Positions 1-5,164 of a stretch of 7,677 nucleotides of DNA are shown here, piece after piece. The translations under genes were made by a program, and so were the position numbers. A model generated the notes under the pieces. That model did not search any database. It was not told the DNA's origin and worked only from the letters and a program-made list of their open reading frames with translations. Within the stretch, counting starts at the first letter, position 1. Every line of letters starts with the position of its first letter. This stretch comes from Candidatus Nitrosopumilus sp. (GTDB lineage: Archaea > Thermoproteota > Nitrososphaeria > Nitrososphaerales > Nitrosopumilaceae): the NCBI GenBank assembly GCA_016784625.1, contig JADHUF010000049.1:1-7677 (forward strand), written 5' to 3'.

Positions 1-119
1 TGACTAAGGAGTTTTTCAAGAGCTTGACTTGCATTAAGCATGCCGTTTTTCTTGGCAAATTCTTCAATCATTTTGTATTGTTTTTCACTAAAACATACTG
101 GCATTGAACGTGTTTTCAT
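1..119 (-). CDS. Partial ribbon-helix-helix-like small DNA-binding protein (N-terminus only)
   Basis: The first 39 codons of a minus-strand gene are visible, starting at the ATG whose complement ends at base 119; the rest lies beyond the left edge. The visible protein starts MKTRSMPVCFSEKQYKMIEE and ends in a run reading LNASQALEKLL. A short basic/hydrophobic strand, then a helix, a Gly-containing turn and a second helix is the layout of ribbon-helix-helix (MetJ/Arc/CopG type) regulators, in which the strand pair contacts DNA. Such proteins are usually 45-90 aa and bind as dimers. A weak TATA-like GATATTA sits about 26 bases before the ATG, which would suit a leaderless mRNA. The gene diverges from the LOG-like gene 74 bases away and could regulate it or itself; that is inference. 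The fold call is by pattern only, and the missing C-terminus could change it. Confidence 0.6.
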   Translation of the reverse strand, partial: MKTRSMPVCFSEKQYKMIEEFAKKNGMLNASQALEKLLS

Positions 120-193
120 AGTAATATTTCATATAATTCCCTAATATCTTTTTCTCTACGAACATATTTCAAACCGGTTCTTTTAGTTATGCT

Positions 194-703
194 GTGGTAA
201 AGAAAACACAGATCTTAGTTATTGGAAATAATACTAATGGATGTACTCCTAAACATGAAAAAATGGCATATGATATTGGACTTGAAATTGCAAAATCTAA
301 CTCTGTTTTAATTACTGGTGGTTTAGGCGGTGTGATGAATGCCTGTTCTCATGGTGCAAAAGATGGTAATGGAATTACCGTTGGAATATTGCCTCAGGAT
401 GATCCTAAATTTGCTAATGATTACTGTGATATTGTGATCCCTTCTGGAATGGGTTTTACACGTGATTTTCTTAATGCATTATCTGCTGACGGTGTAATAA
501 TTGTCGGTGGCGGTTCTGGAACTTTATCTGAGGTATGTGCTGCATATATGAGCAAAAAACCCATGGTTGCAATTCGTGGAATTGAAAGTTCTATCACCCC
601 ATACATTGATGGATATGTAGATCATAGAAAGAATGTAAAAATTATTGGTGCTGATACTGCAAAAGAGGCTGTTGAAAAAATTTTAGAATTGATTACAGCA
701 TAG
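194..703 (+). CDS. TIGR00725 / LOG-like Rossmann-fold protein (molybdenum cofactor carrier-like superfamily)
   Basis: A 169-aa cytosolic protein of the DprA/lysine-decarboxylase-like Rossmann superfamily. Seen in the sequence: an N-terminal hydrophobic strand (QILVIGNN), GGLGGVM at residues 42-48, GILP at 64-67, RDFLN at 90-94 and the signature GGGSGTLSE at 105-113, which corresponds to the PGGxGTxxE nucleotide-binding loop of LOG proteins. Overall order and length fit TIGR00725, whose members are structurally related to molybdenum cofactor carrier proteins and LOG phosphoribohydrolases; no specific reaction is established for this branch. The start is a GTG at 194, since no in-frame ATG lies upstream and an ATG at 189 is out of frame and stops after three codons. 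An 8-base palindrome, AACCGGTT (172-179), lies just before the start. The 3' end overlaps the convergent dehydrogenase gene by 11 bases. Family call is firm; function is open. Confidence 0.85.
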   Translation: MVKKTQILVIGNNTNGCTPKHEKMAYDIGLEIAKSNSVLITGGLGGVMNACSHGAKDGNGITVGILPQDDPKFANDYCDIVIPSGMGFTRDFLNALSADGVIIVGGGSGTLSEVCAAYMSKKPMVAIRGIESSITPYIDGYVDHRKNVKIIGADTAKEAVEKILELITA

Positions 704-1832
704 AAATTAGCAAAGGATCTGGTTTGTAAAACTCACCGTGTTCTTTTTCAAGTCTGTATAATTCATCTACGATATTTTTAATTCCAATTTCTTTTGCAGT
801 CTCAAATAATGGTTTTCTTAATCCTAATCCTAGTTGTGCTGCTTTTTCAATTTCACTGATGTCGCTTGCACCGTTTGTAATTAACCATGCTGCATTGTTT
901 AGAATATTTGCTACAAGTTGAATGGGGTTAAATTTTTCTGCTAGCTCTTCGGATAATGCAACTCTTTCATATTTGTCATCAGAATATTTGTAATAGCCTT
1001 CGCCTGATTTTTGACCCAATTTCTTTTCGTCAAACATTTTTTGTATTGTTGGATGTGGGTTGATTACTTTTTTATCTCGCAAGTGCATTTCCACAGTCGC
1101 TTTGTGAATTACGTCCATGCCTGTAAAATCTGCTAACTCAAAAATCCCCATTGGAAAACATAGCTTAAATTTTACTGCAGAATCAATTTCTTCAAGTGTC
1201 GCATTAGTTCTGTCTTGAGCATAGCATGCTTCATGAACCATTGGAATGAATAATCTGTTGATAATGAATCCTGGAACATCTTTTCTACATAGCACGGCTT
1301 GTTTATTTACTGATTTTACATATTCTTGAGTCAAATCTGTAATTGCCTGAGTTGTTTTTTCTCCTGGAATTATCTCAACTAATTTCATTAATTGTGGTGG
1401 GTTGAAAAAATGAATTCCTATGAACTTTTCTGGACGTGATGTCGTATTTGCTATTTCTGTAATTGGCAATGTGCTTGTATTTGATGCAAATATTACATCT
1501 GGCCCTGCAACTGCATCCAATTCTGCATACACTTTTTTCTTTAATTCCATTATTTCTGGAACAACCTCTATTATCATTTCTGCATTCTTTACGGCTTCCT
1601 TCAAATCTACAATTGGAGTTATTCTTGAAAAAATTGAATCAGCTTTTTCTTTTGATATTTTTTCTTTAGAAACTAGTTTATCTAAACTCCATTTTATTTT
1701 CTCCATTGCTTTATCTAAAAATTCTTGTTTGATGTCTCGCAATACTACGTTGTATCCTGCAGTTGCTGATACTTGGGCAATTCCGTGACCCATTACCCCT
1801 GAACCTAAAACTGTGATATTTTTCACTAACAT
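693..1832 (-). CDS. 3-hydroxyacyl-CoA dehydrogenase, probably (S)-3-hydroxybutyryl-CoA dehydrogenase of the HP/HB cycle
   Basis: NAD-dependent oxidation of (S)-3-hydroxyacyl-CoA to 3-oxoacyl-CoA. Numbered from the 379-aa form: Rossmann GSGVMGHG at 10-17, SNTST around Ser120, catalytic His141 in HFFNP with Glu153 completing the dyad, PGFIINR with Asn192, then the helical C-terminal domain including MGIFELAD (228-235). A second partial C-terminal domain follows (about 302-350), making it longer than the roughly 280-aa bacterial Hbd enzymes. In ammonia-oxidising archaea the equivalent enzyme is assigned to the (S)-3-hydroxybutyryl-CoA to acetoacetyl-CoA step of the HP/HB carbon fixation cycle (as I recall, Nmar_1028 in Nitrosopumilus maritimus); substrate is inferred here. 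An in-frame ATG pair at 1877/1874 would add 15 residues, but TTATAAA lies 23-29 bases before the ATG at 1832 and the Rossmann strand begins right after it, so I prefer 1832. The 3' end overlaps the LOG-like gene. Confidence 0.88.
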   Translation of the reverse strand: MLVKNITVLGSGVMGHGIAQVSATAGYNVVLRDIKQEFLDKAMEKIKWSLDKLVSKEKISKEKADSIFSRITPIVDLKEAVKNAEMIIEVVPEIMELKKKVYAELDAVAGPDVIFASNTSTLPITEIANTTSRPEKFIGIHFFNPPQLMKLVEIIPGEKTTQAITDLTQEYVKSVNKQAVLCRKDVPGFIINRLFIPMVHEACYAQDRTNATLEEIDSAVKFKLCFPMGIFELADFTGMDVIHKATVEMHLRDKKVINPHPTIQKMFDEKKLGQKSGEGYYKYSDDKYERVALSEELAEKFNPIQLVANILNNAAWLITNGASDISEIEKAAQLGLGLRKPLFETAKEIGIKNIVDELYRLEKEHGEFYKPDPLLISML

Positions 1833-1854
1833 GTTTTGATGCAATTCAGTATCC

Positions 1855-1862
1855 TTTATAAC
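1855..1862. promoter_or_regulatory. Shared, near-symmetric TATA box for the divergent dehydrogenase and zinc-finger genes
   Basis: The plus strand reads TTTATAAC, with a symmetric TTATAA core at 1856-1861. On the minus strand the same bases read TTATAAA, centred about 26 bases before the dehydrogenase ATG at 1832. On the plus strand they are centred about 28 bases before the zinc-finger ATG at 1887. The archaeal TATA box is normally centred about 26 bases before the transcription start, so one box can position leaderless mRNAs in both directions. The minus-strand side has a purine-rich AAGAAATAC just upstream, which could act as a BRE. Inferred from spacing and sequence only. Confidence 0.5.
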
Positions 1863-1886
1863 GTATTTCTTCATCATTGTGATATT

Positions 1887-2051
1887 ATGGGCTTATTCAA
1901 ACGCAACAAGGATGATGATAATAAAACCAAATGTGATACATGTGGAACTGAATTACATGATCCTGAGAAACTAAAAAGACACATGAAAAAAGCTCATGGT
2001 AACGTACCTGCCAAAAAACCTGATGCTGGTGGGGACGGCGGCCTATGGTAA
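1887..2051 (+). CDS. Small single C2H2 zinc-finger protein (54 aa)
   Basis: A 54-residue protein starting MGLFKRNKDD with one classical zinc finger: Cys16-X2-Cys19-X12-His32-X4-His37, with Leu29 in the usual hydrophobic position between the Cys and His pairs (EKLKRHMKKAH). The N-terminus is charged and the tail is Gly/Ala-rich, ending in GLW. A single finger seldom gives DNA sequence specificity alone, so it may act as a dimer, with a partner, or in protein or RNA binding; function is unknown. The start at ATG 1887 is preferred over in-frame ATGs at 1836 and 1839 because those lie inside the dehydrogenase gene and upstream of the TATA box at 1855-1862, which fits a leaderless mRNA beginning at 1887. 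The membrane-protein gene begins one base after its stop, so the two are almost certainly co-transcribed. It is too small for default length cut-offs in many annotations. Confidence 0.8.
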   Translation: MGLFKRNKDDDNKTKCDTCGTELHDPEKLKRHMKKAHGNVPAKKPDAGGDGGLW

Positions 2052-2052
2052 A

Positions 2053-2331
2053 ATGAAGTTAAGTTCTAGTCAACAACAAGGATTAGTATTTGTTTGTGCT
2101 TTTTTGGCTGTTGGGATAGTTTTATCCACAATGGTGTTTCCGTTTTGGCACTTAATTCGAGAGGATGTCTTTGAGGATGTTGTTATTTTGAATAACGATA
2201 ACGGCACTTGCTATGTGGAAACAATTGATGATGTTCCTAAAATTATTGAAAACTGTGAATTAAATGCTGGCGATGAGGTCACAATAAAATTTGGAAAGGA
2301 TTTGGCATGGGCTGATATTGTCACTCCGTAA
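2053..2331 (+). CDS. Small single-pass membrane protein of unknown function (92 aa)
   Basis: I do not recognise the family. Residues 1-8 are polar (MKLSSSQQ), about 10-32 form one strongly hydrophobic segment (GLVFVCAFLAVGIVLSTMVF and onward), and the remaining 60 residues are acidic and soluble-looking, with one Cys pair (about Cys53 and Cys68) and strand-rich spacing. It resembles a signal anchor with a short extracytoplasmic domain. The start is the ATG at 2053, one base after the zinc-finger stop at 2049-2051; an in-frame ATG further upstream falls inside the zinc-finger gene and would break the charge pattern before the helix. The near-contact with the preceding stop suggests translational coupling. 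The gene ends with two stops in a row (TAA TAG). Whether the outer Cys pair forms a disulfide is inference. Confidence 0.72.
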   Translation: MKLSSSQQQGLVFVCAFLAVGIVLSTMVFPFWHLIREDVFEDVVILNNDNGTCYVETIDDVPKIIENCELNAGDEVTIKFGKDLAWADIVTP

Positions 2332-2368
2332 TAGATACTTTGATATTTTAAAAATTTAATTCGTACTC

Positions 2369-2776
2369 ATGGACTGTATTTTTTGTAAAATTATTTCTAG
2401 AGAAATTCCTGCTAAAATTCTCAATGAGACATCTCATTCAATATGTTTTTTGGATGCATTTCCACTTACAAAAGGACATGTGCTAGTCATTCCAAAAAAC
2501 CACCATAAAAAAATTCAGGACATGAGCAGTATTGAAAATTCTGATTTATTCTCTTTAGTGCATGCTATGATGTCTAAAGTTGATTCTATCACTGGTTCCA
2601 CTTTAATTGCAATTCATAATGGCGAAACTGCTGGCCAGGAGATACCTCATGTTCATGTCCACTTGGTCCCTAGAAGTAAATCTGATTCAGCTGGACCTAT
2701 TCACAGTATGTTTAATTCTTCGTTAAATTTACCAAATTCTGAAATTGAAAAATACTACAACCTATTGAAAATTTAG
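2369..2776 (+). CDS. HIT-family (histidine triad) nucleotide hydrolase/transferase
   Basis: A 135-aa cytosolic HIT protein. Seen: the N-terminal CIFCKI with Cys3 and Cys6, which with His45 belongs to the zinc-binding pattern of many HINT-like members; the GHVLVIPK strand at 36-43; Asn84-Gly85 and Gly89-Gln90 of the substrate loop; and the triad His94-Val-His96-Val-His98-Leu-Val, in which His96 is the expected nucleophile. HIT proteins cleave purine nucleoside phosphoramidates, dinucleoside polyphosphates or AMP conjugates, through a nucleotidylated histidine. Length is normal and the gene looks intact. It begins 37 bases after the membrane-protein gene. That gap holds an AT-rich run (GATATTTTAAAAATTTAAT) that could be a promoter, but its spacing to ATG 2369 is imperfect, so read-through from upstream is possible. 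Its last 4 bases overlap the convergent DnaJ-ferredoxin gene. The exact substrate cannot be read from sequence. Confidence 0.93.
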   Translation: MDCIFCKIISREIPAKILNETSHSICFLDAFPLTKGHVLVIPKNHHKKIQDMSSIENSDLFSLVHAMMSKVDSITGSTLIAIHNGETAGQEIPHVHVHLVPRSKSDSAGPIHSMFNSSLNLPNSEIEKYYNLLKI

Positions 2777-3444
2777 TAAGGAAATAATTTTTCTTTTGTT
2801 CTAATGTTTTCTACACTTATTGCTTTTGTTGGACATGTTTGTGCTGCATTCATTATTTTATTTACACCTGCACCTTTTTGATTAATTACTTTTGATTTGG
2901 GATTTGTCCTACTTTGTTTATCTATTTCAAATACGTCTGGTGCAATAATCTCGCAACTACAACAACCAATACACAAAGATTTGTCTACTTCTACATGAAG
3001 ATCTGGTTGCTGATCTGGTTCTTTTGCTTTTTCATACTCTCCGTTTTTACCGTCTGCTCGTATTCGTGCATTGTAATCCTCCCAAAATTTTTTTTCGTAT
3101 TCTTTCCAAAAAGCTGGATCACCTTCTTCAAATTCACGTGTATATTTACCCCAATCCTGTTCTGGGATATTCCCGTTATCTGGTGCGCCCCATTGCGGTT
3201 TAGGCCTTTGAGCTCTTTGATTGCCTGAATTTTTCTTTGTTTGCTGATGTATTGTATTGTCCACTTCATTCTTTTTTAGAAAATTATATGCCTCTGTAAT
3301 TTTTTTAAATTTTGTATCTTCATAATTTTCTTTATTTTTGTCTGGATGTAATTCTAGTGCCATTTTTCTATATGATGCCTTAATTTCTTCTTGTGATGAA
3401 TCCTGCTTAACATTTAGTATCGTTAATGCTTCTCGTCTATCCAT
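2773..3444 (-). CDS. DnaJ-ferredoxin fusion protein (DnaJ-Fer)
   Basis: A 223-aa two-domain protein. Residues 1-60 are a J-domain, with helix II rich in basic residues and the HPD motif at 33-35 that stimulates Hsp70 (DnaK) ATPase. A polar linker follows (about 61-95), then an aromatic, charged stretch (about 97-130, with several W/F/Y). From about 150 to 215 is a ferredoxin-like iron-sulfur domain: Cys158-X2-Cys161-X2-Cys164 and, distally, Cys204-Pro, the four usual ligands of a single [4Fe-4S] cluster, plus an extra Cys162. The classical DnaJ zinc-finger and C-terminal substrate domains are absent. J-domain/ferredoxin fusions are known from Thaumarchaeota and plant chloroplasts. The cluster may let a chaperone partner sense redox state or aid Fe-S assembly; that is inference. 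ATG at 3444 is the first in frame, and TTTTTAAC lies 22-29 bases upstream. Confidence 0.92.
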   Translation of the reverse strand: MDRREALTILNVKQDSSQEEIKASYRKMALELHPDKNKENYEDTKFKKITEAYNFLKKNEVDNTIHQQTKKNSGNQRAQRPKPQWGAPDNGNIPEQDWGKYTREFEEGDPAFWKEYEKKFWEDYNARIRADGKNGEYEKAKEPDQQPDLHVEVDKSLCIGCCSCEIIAPDVFEIDKQSRTNPKSKVINQKGAGVNKIMNAAQTCPTKAISVENIRTKEKLFPY

Positions 3445-3465
3445 AATACTTCTAATTGTACATAT

Positions 3466-3473
3466 GTTAAAAA
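3466..3473 (-). promoter_or_regulatory. Probable TATA box of the DnaJ-ferredoxin gene
   Basis: On the minus strand these bases read TTTTTAAC, 22-29 bases before the ATG at 3444, with an AT-rich AATTA just upstream. This is the spacing expected for a leaderless archaeal mRNA. The box lies in the 49-base gap after the cupin gene on the same strand, so DnaJ-ferredoxin probably has its own promoter, although read-through from the cupins is possible. Confidence 0.4.
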
Positions 3474-3493
3474 TAATTACGCCATATCATATG

Positions 3494-3859
3494 CTATTCT
3501 TCTAAAATTTCATCATCTTCTGCTTTCCATGCTGGCTCTACAATGCATAAAAAACTCAAATTTTCTGACCCAATATTTTCAATAAATTGTTTTGAATTTG
3601 GCGGAACATGCGCTGAATCATTTTTTTCTAAATAAAATACCTCTCCGTTTATTTTTAAATTACCTTTACCTTCTAAAATATAGTATATTTCAGATGATTT
3701 AATTTTATGAAGTTTAGTTTTCTTTCCAACATCTAATGAACATTTTGCTATACTGTAATTGATCTGATTTGATGTATTGTCTGGATTATAGTATTCTTTA
3801 ATTTTTACTCCTTCACCACCTTCAAAAGAATCTATTTTTGAATTTTGTATTATTGACAT
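3494..3859 (-). CDS. Single-domain cupin with a degenerate metal site
   Basis: A 121-aa small beta-barrel protein of the Cupin_2 type. Cupin motif 1, G(X)5HXH(X)3-4E(X)6G, appears as Gly45, His51, Ile53 in place of the second His, Glu57 and Gly64 (in the segment KLHKIKSSEIYYILEGKG). Motif 2 is present as VPPNSKQFIEN, where the usual His is replaced by Gln91. Two of the four customary metal ligands are therefore missing, so a binding or structural role, or an altered metal site, is more likely than standard dioxygenase chemistry. It begins 5 bases after the stop of the other cupin gene, so the two are probably one transcript and translated together. The C-terminus is acidic (EDDEILEE). The fold is well supported; ligand and function are unknown. 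Confidence 0.82.
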   Translation of the reverse strand: MSIIQNSKIDSFEGGEGVKIKEYYNPDNTSNQINYSIAKCSLDVGKKTKLHKIKSSEIYYILEGKGNLKINGEVFYLEKNDSAHVPPNSKQFIENIGSENLSFLCIVEPAWKAEDDEILEE

Positions 3860-3864
3860 TGGTT

Positions 3865-4320
3865 CTAAATAACTTTTGTTACTTTATTTTTAAAATCTGA
3901 TTCATACCATGTTGTTTTGTATGTTGAATTTTTTTTAGGCAATATGTTGATTGCAATGTGTGAAAATTCTTTATTTTTATTAATTGATCCATGCGTGTGG
4001 AATGTTTTTGCCGGGATATGTACAATGTCTCCTTCATTGAGGCTAATTCTTTCAATTCTTTTAATTTTAAATTCTGTTTTTTTCGAACAAATTTTTTTAA
4101 AAATTTCTAGACTGCCTTTTACTTTCACTGCCATTAGAACTTGATTTCCATTGTGAAAATGAAGTTTAGTTCTAGAACCGTTTTCAAAATGTACGTGATA
4201 GATATCTTGATCTTTTGATTTAATTTTATCTGAAAGGACTTTCATCCAAGTTTTGTCTGTAAACCATTCTGGGTTTACTTTTCTTTTATCTGCATTCCCA
4301 TTTATGTTGGATTTATTCAT
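3865..4320 (-). CDS. Cupin-fold protein with a largely intact metal site
   Basis: A 151-aa protein. Motif 1 is clear: Gly48, five residues, His54-Phe-His56, three residues, then Gln60 where Glu is usual. Motif 2 is Gly97, five residues, Pro103, then His108, followed by His110. The histidines 54, 56 and 108 with Gln60 could hold a divalent metal, as in quercetinase-like and other small cupins, some of which use Gln in this place. The first 20 residues are polar and probably flexible. It lies 5 bases upstream of the second cupin on the same strand. The ATG at 4320 is the only in-frame ATG before residue 26. A TATA box at the standard distance is not clear: TTAAATATA lies only 4-12 bases before the ATG, so the transcription start or the start codon is uncertain. 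Substrate unknown. Confidence 0.8.
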   Translation of the reverse strand: MNKSNINGNADKRKVNPEWFTDKTWMKVLSDKIKSKDQDIYHVHFENGSRTKLHFHNGNQVLMAVKVKGSLEIFKKICSKKTEFKIKRIERISLNEGDIVHIPAKTFHTHGSINKNKEFSHIAINILPKKNSTYKTTWYESDFKNKVTKVI

Positions 4321-4403
4321 CTATATTTAATCAAAATTAGCTCCTTTTCTTTCTTTGGAATTTTTGTTTTCTTGACACTCTTATTTTAAAATATTTCATT
4401 CCT

Positions 4404-4417
4404 CTTTATTTTTAAAT
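4404..4417 (+). promoter_or_regulatory. Possible TATA box of the 243-aa gene
   Basis: The run CTTTATTTTTAAA ends 16 bases before the start codon. TTTATT (4405-4410) is centred about 25 bases before ATG 4433, suitable for a leaderless mRNA. The whole 4321-4432 gap is AT-rich, so this is only a candidate. The rest of that 112-base gap between the divergent cupin and 243-aa genes shows nothing else I can support. Confidence 0.35.
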
Positions 4418-4432
4418 TGGAATTGGTTTAAT

Positions 4433-5164
4433 ATGATGACTTGTATAACTTGGTTAGTTTTGAAAAATAATTTTGATCCCAAAATAATAGTTTTACGAAA
4501 AAAAATTGATGAAAATGAAGTCATGGGGATTATTGACGATAAGAAATCTTCTTTGTTCAAATCTCTACTTTCACGTCCAAAAAATAGCGATATTCACATC
4601 CATTCTATGAAATTGCACTATGAGTGCATCTTGAATATATCTGGTAAATACGTGGCAAATTATTTCAGAGCAGCGACTCATTCTATTTCCGTTGACTCTA
4701 ACGTATCGGAGATTGTTTTAGGTGATGGAATTTTTCCAGTTCAAACCAAGTCTAATTTTAAAAAAACACTTGTTGGAAAACGCGGTAAAAACAAAATCAA
4801 TTTAAAATTAGAAGAACATGTATTTGTTGAAAATGAGGATGAATTAGCATTTGATCACCACGGCAGGGACATTAAATTTCCCTTTAAACTAAATTCAAAA
4901 ACAACTGAAAATTATCCAAACCAAATACTAGAAAAAAATTTAGCAAATGTAAAAAAAAGCGAATTAACTTATGATGATGCAATTGATAAACTTCAATCCT
5001 TTTTAAAAAAACCTTTACAAGATGATGTAAGAAAACTTGAAGAAGAATTTGTATTGCGTGAAATTAGTGAGGTATATGTTCCAATTTATGAGGCAAGATT
5101 GATTGGACCAAAAAAGAAAATTGCTATAATTAGAATAGATGCTGTACGCAACAAAATTCTATAG
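4433..5164 (+). CDS. Unrecognised 243-aa soluble protein
   Basis: I do not recognise this protein. It has no signal peptide or membrane segment. Residues 1-50 form a short hydrophobic stretch (ITWLVLK) and a charged region. Residues 53-105 have a strand-like pattern with SMKLHYECILNISGKY and a GDGIFPV turn at 97-103. The middle (110-165) is basic, then alternates acidic and basic, and includes DHHGRD at 141-146. Residues 165-210 look helical and charged, possibly coiled. The C-terminus (about 213-243) reads YVPIYEARLIGPKK, then a hydrophobic strand and DAVRNK. A pattern of the kind 'P-Y-E-x-x-x-x-G-K-x-x-hydrophobic-D-A' occurs at the ends of other poorly characterised prokaryotic proteins, but I cannot name the family. 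ATG 4433 is followed directly by a second in-frame ATG; either may be used. The last 6 bases overlap the convergent TPR gene. It looks intact, and its base composition matches its neighbours. Confidence 0.75.
   Translation: MMTCITWLVLKNNFDPKIIVLRKKIDENEVMGIIDDKKSSLFKSLLSRPKNSDIHIHSMKLHYECILNISGKYVANYFRAATHSISVDSNVSEIVLGDGIFPVQTKSNFKKTLVGKRGKNKINLKLEEHVFVENEDELAFDHHGRDIKFPFKLNSKTTENYPNQILEKNLANVKKSELTYDDAIDKLQSFLKKPLQDDVRKLEEEFVLREISEVYVPIYEARLIGPKKKIAIIRIDAVRNKIL

Noticed and set aside
1420..1788. Plus-strand open frame of 122 codons
   Set aside because: It lies wholly antisense to the well-supported dehydrogenase; its product is hydrophobic low-complexity sequence, with no motif or promoter.
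1836..1886. Longer zinc-finger protein starting at ATG 1836 or 1839
   Set aside because: These starts lie inside the dehydrogenase coding region and upstream of the TATA box. The extra residues are hydrophobic and unlike the charged start at 1887.
2914..3228. Plus-strand frame with membrane-like product opposite the DnaJ-ferredoxin gene
   Set aside because: The hydrophobic runs come from reading Lys/Glu-rich codons backwards. The opposite strand encodes two recognisable domains.
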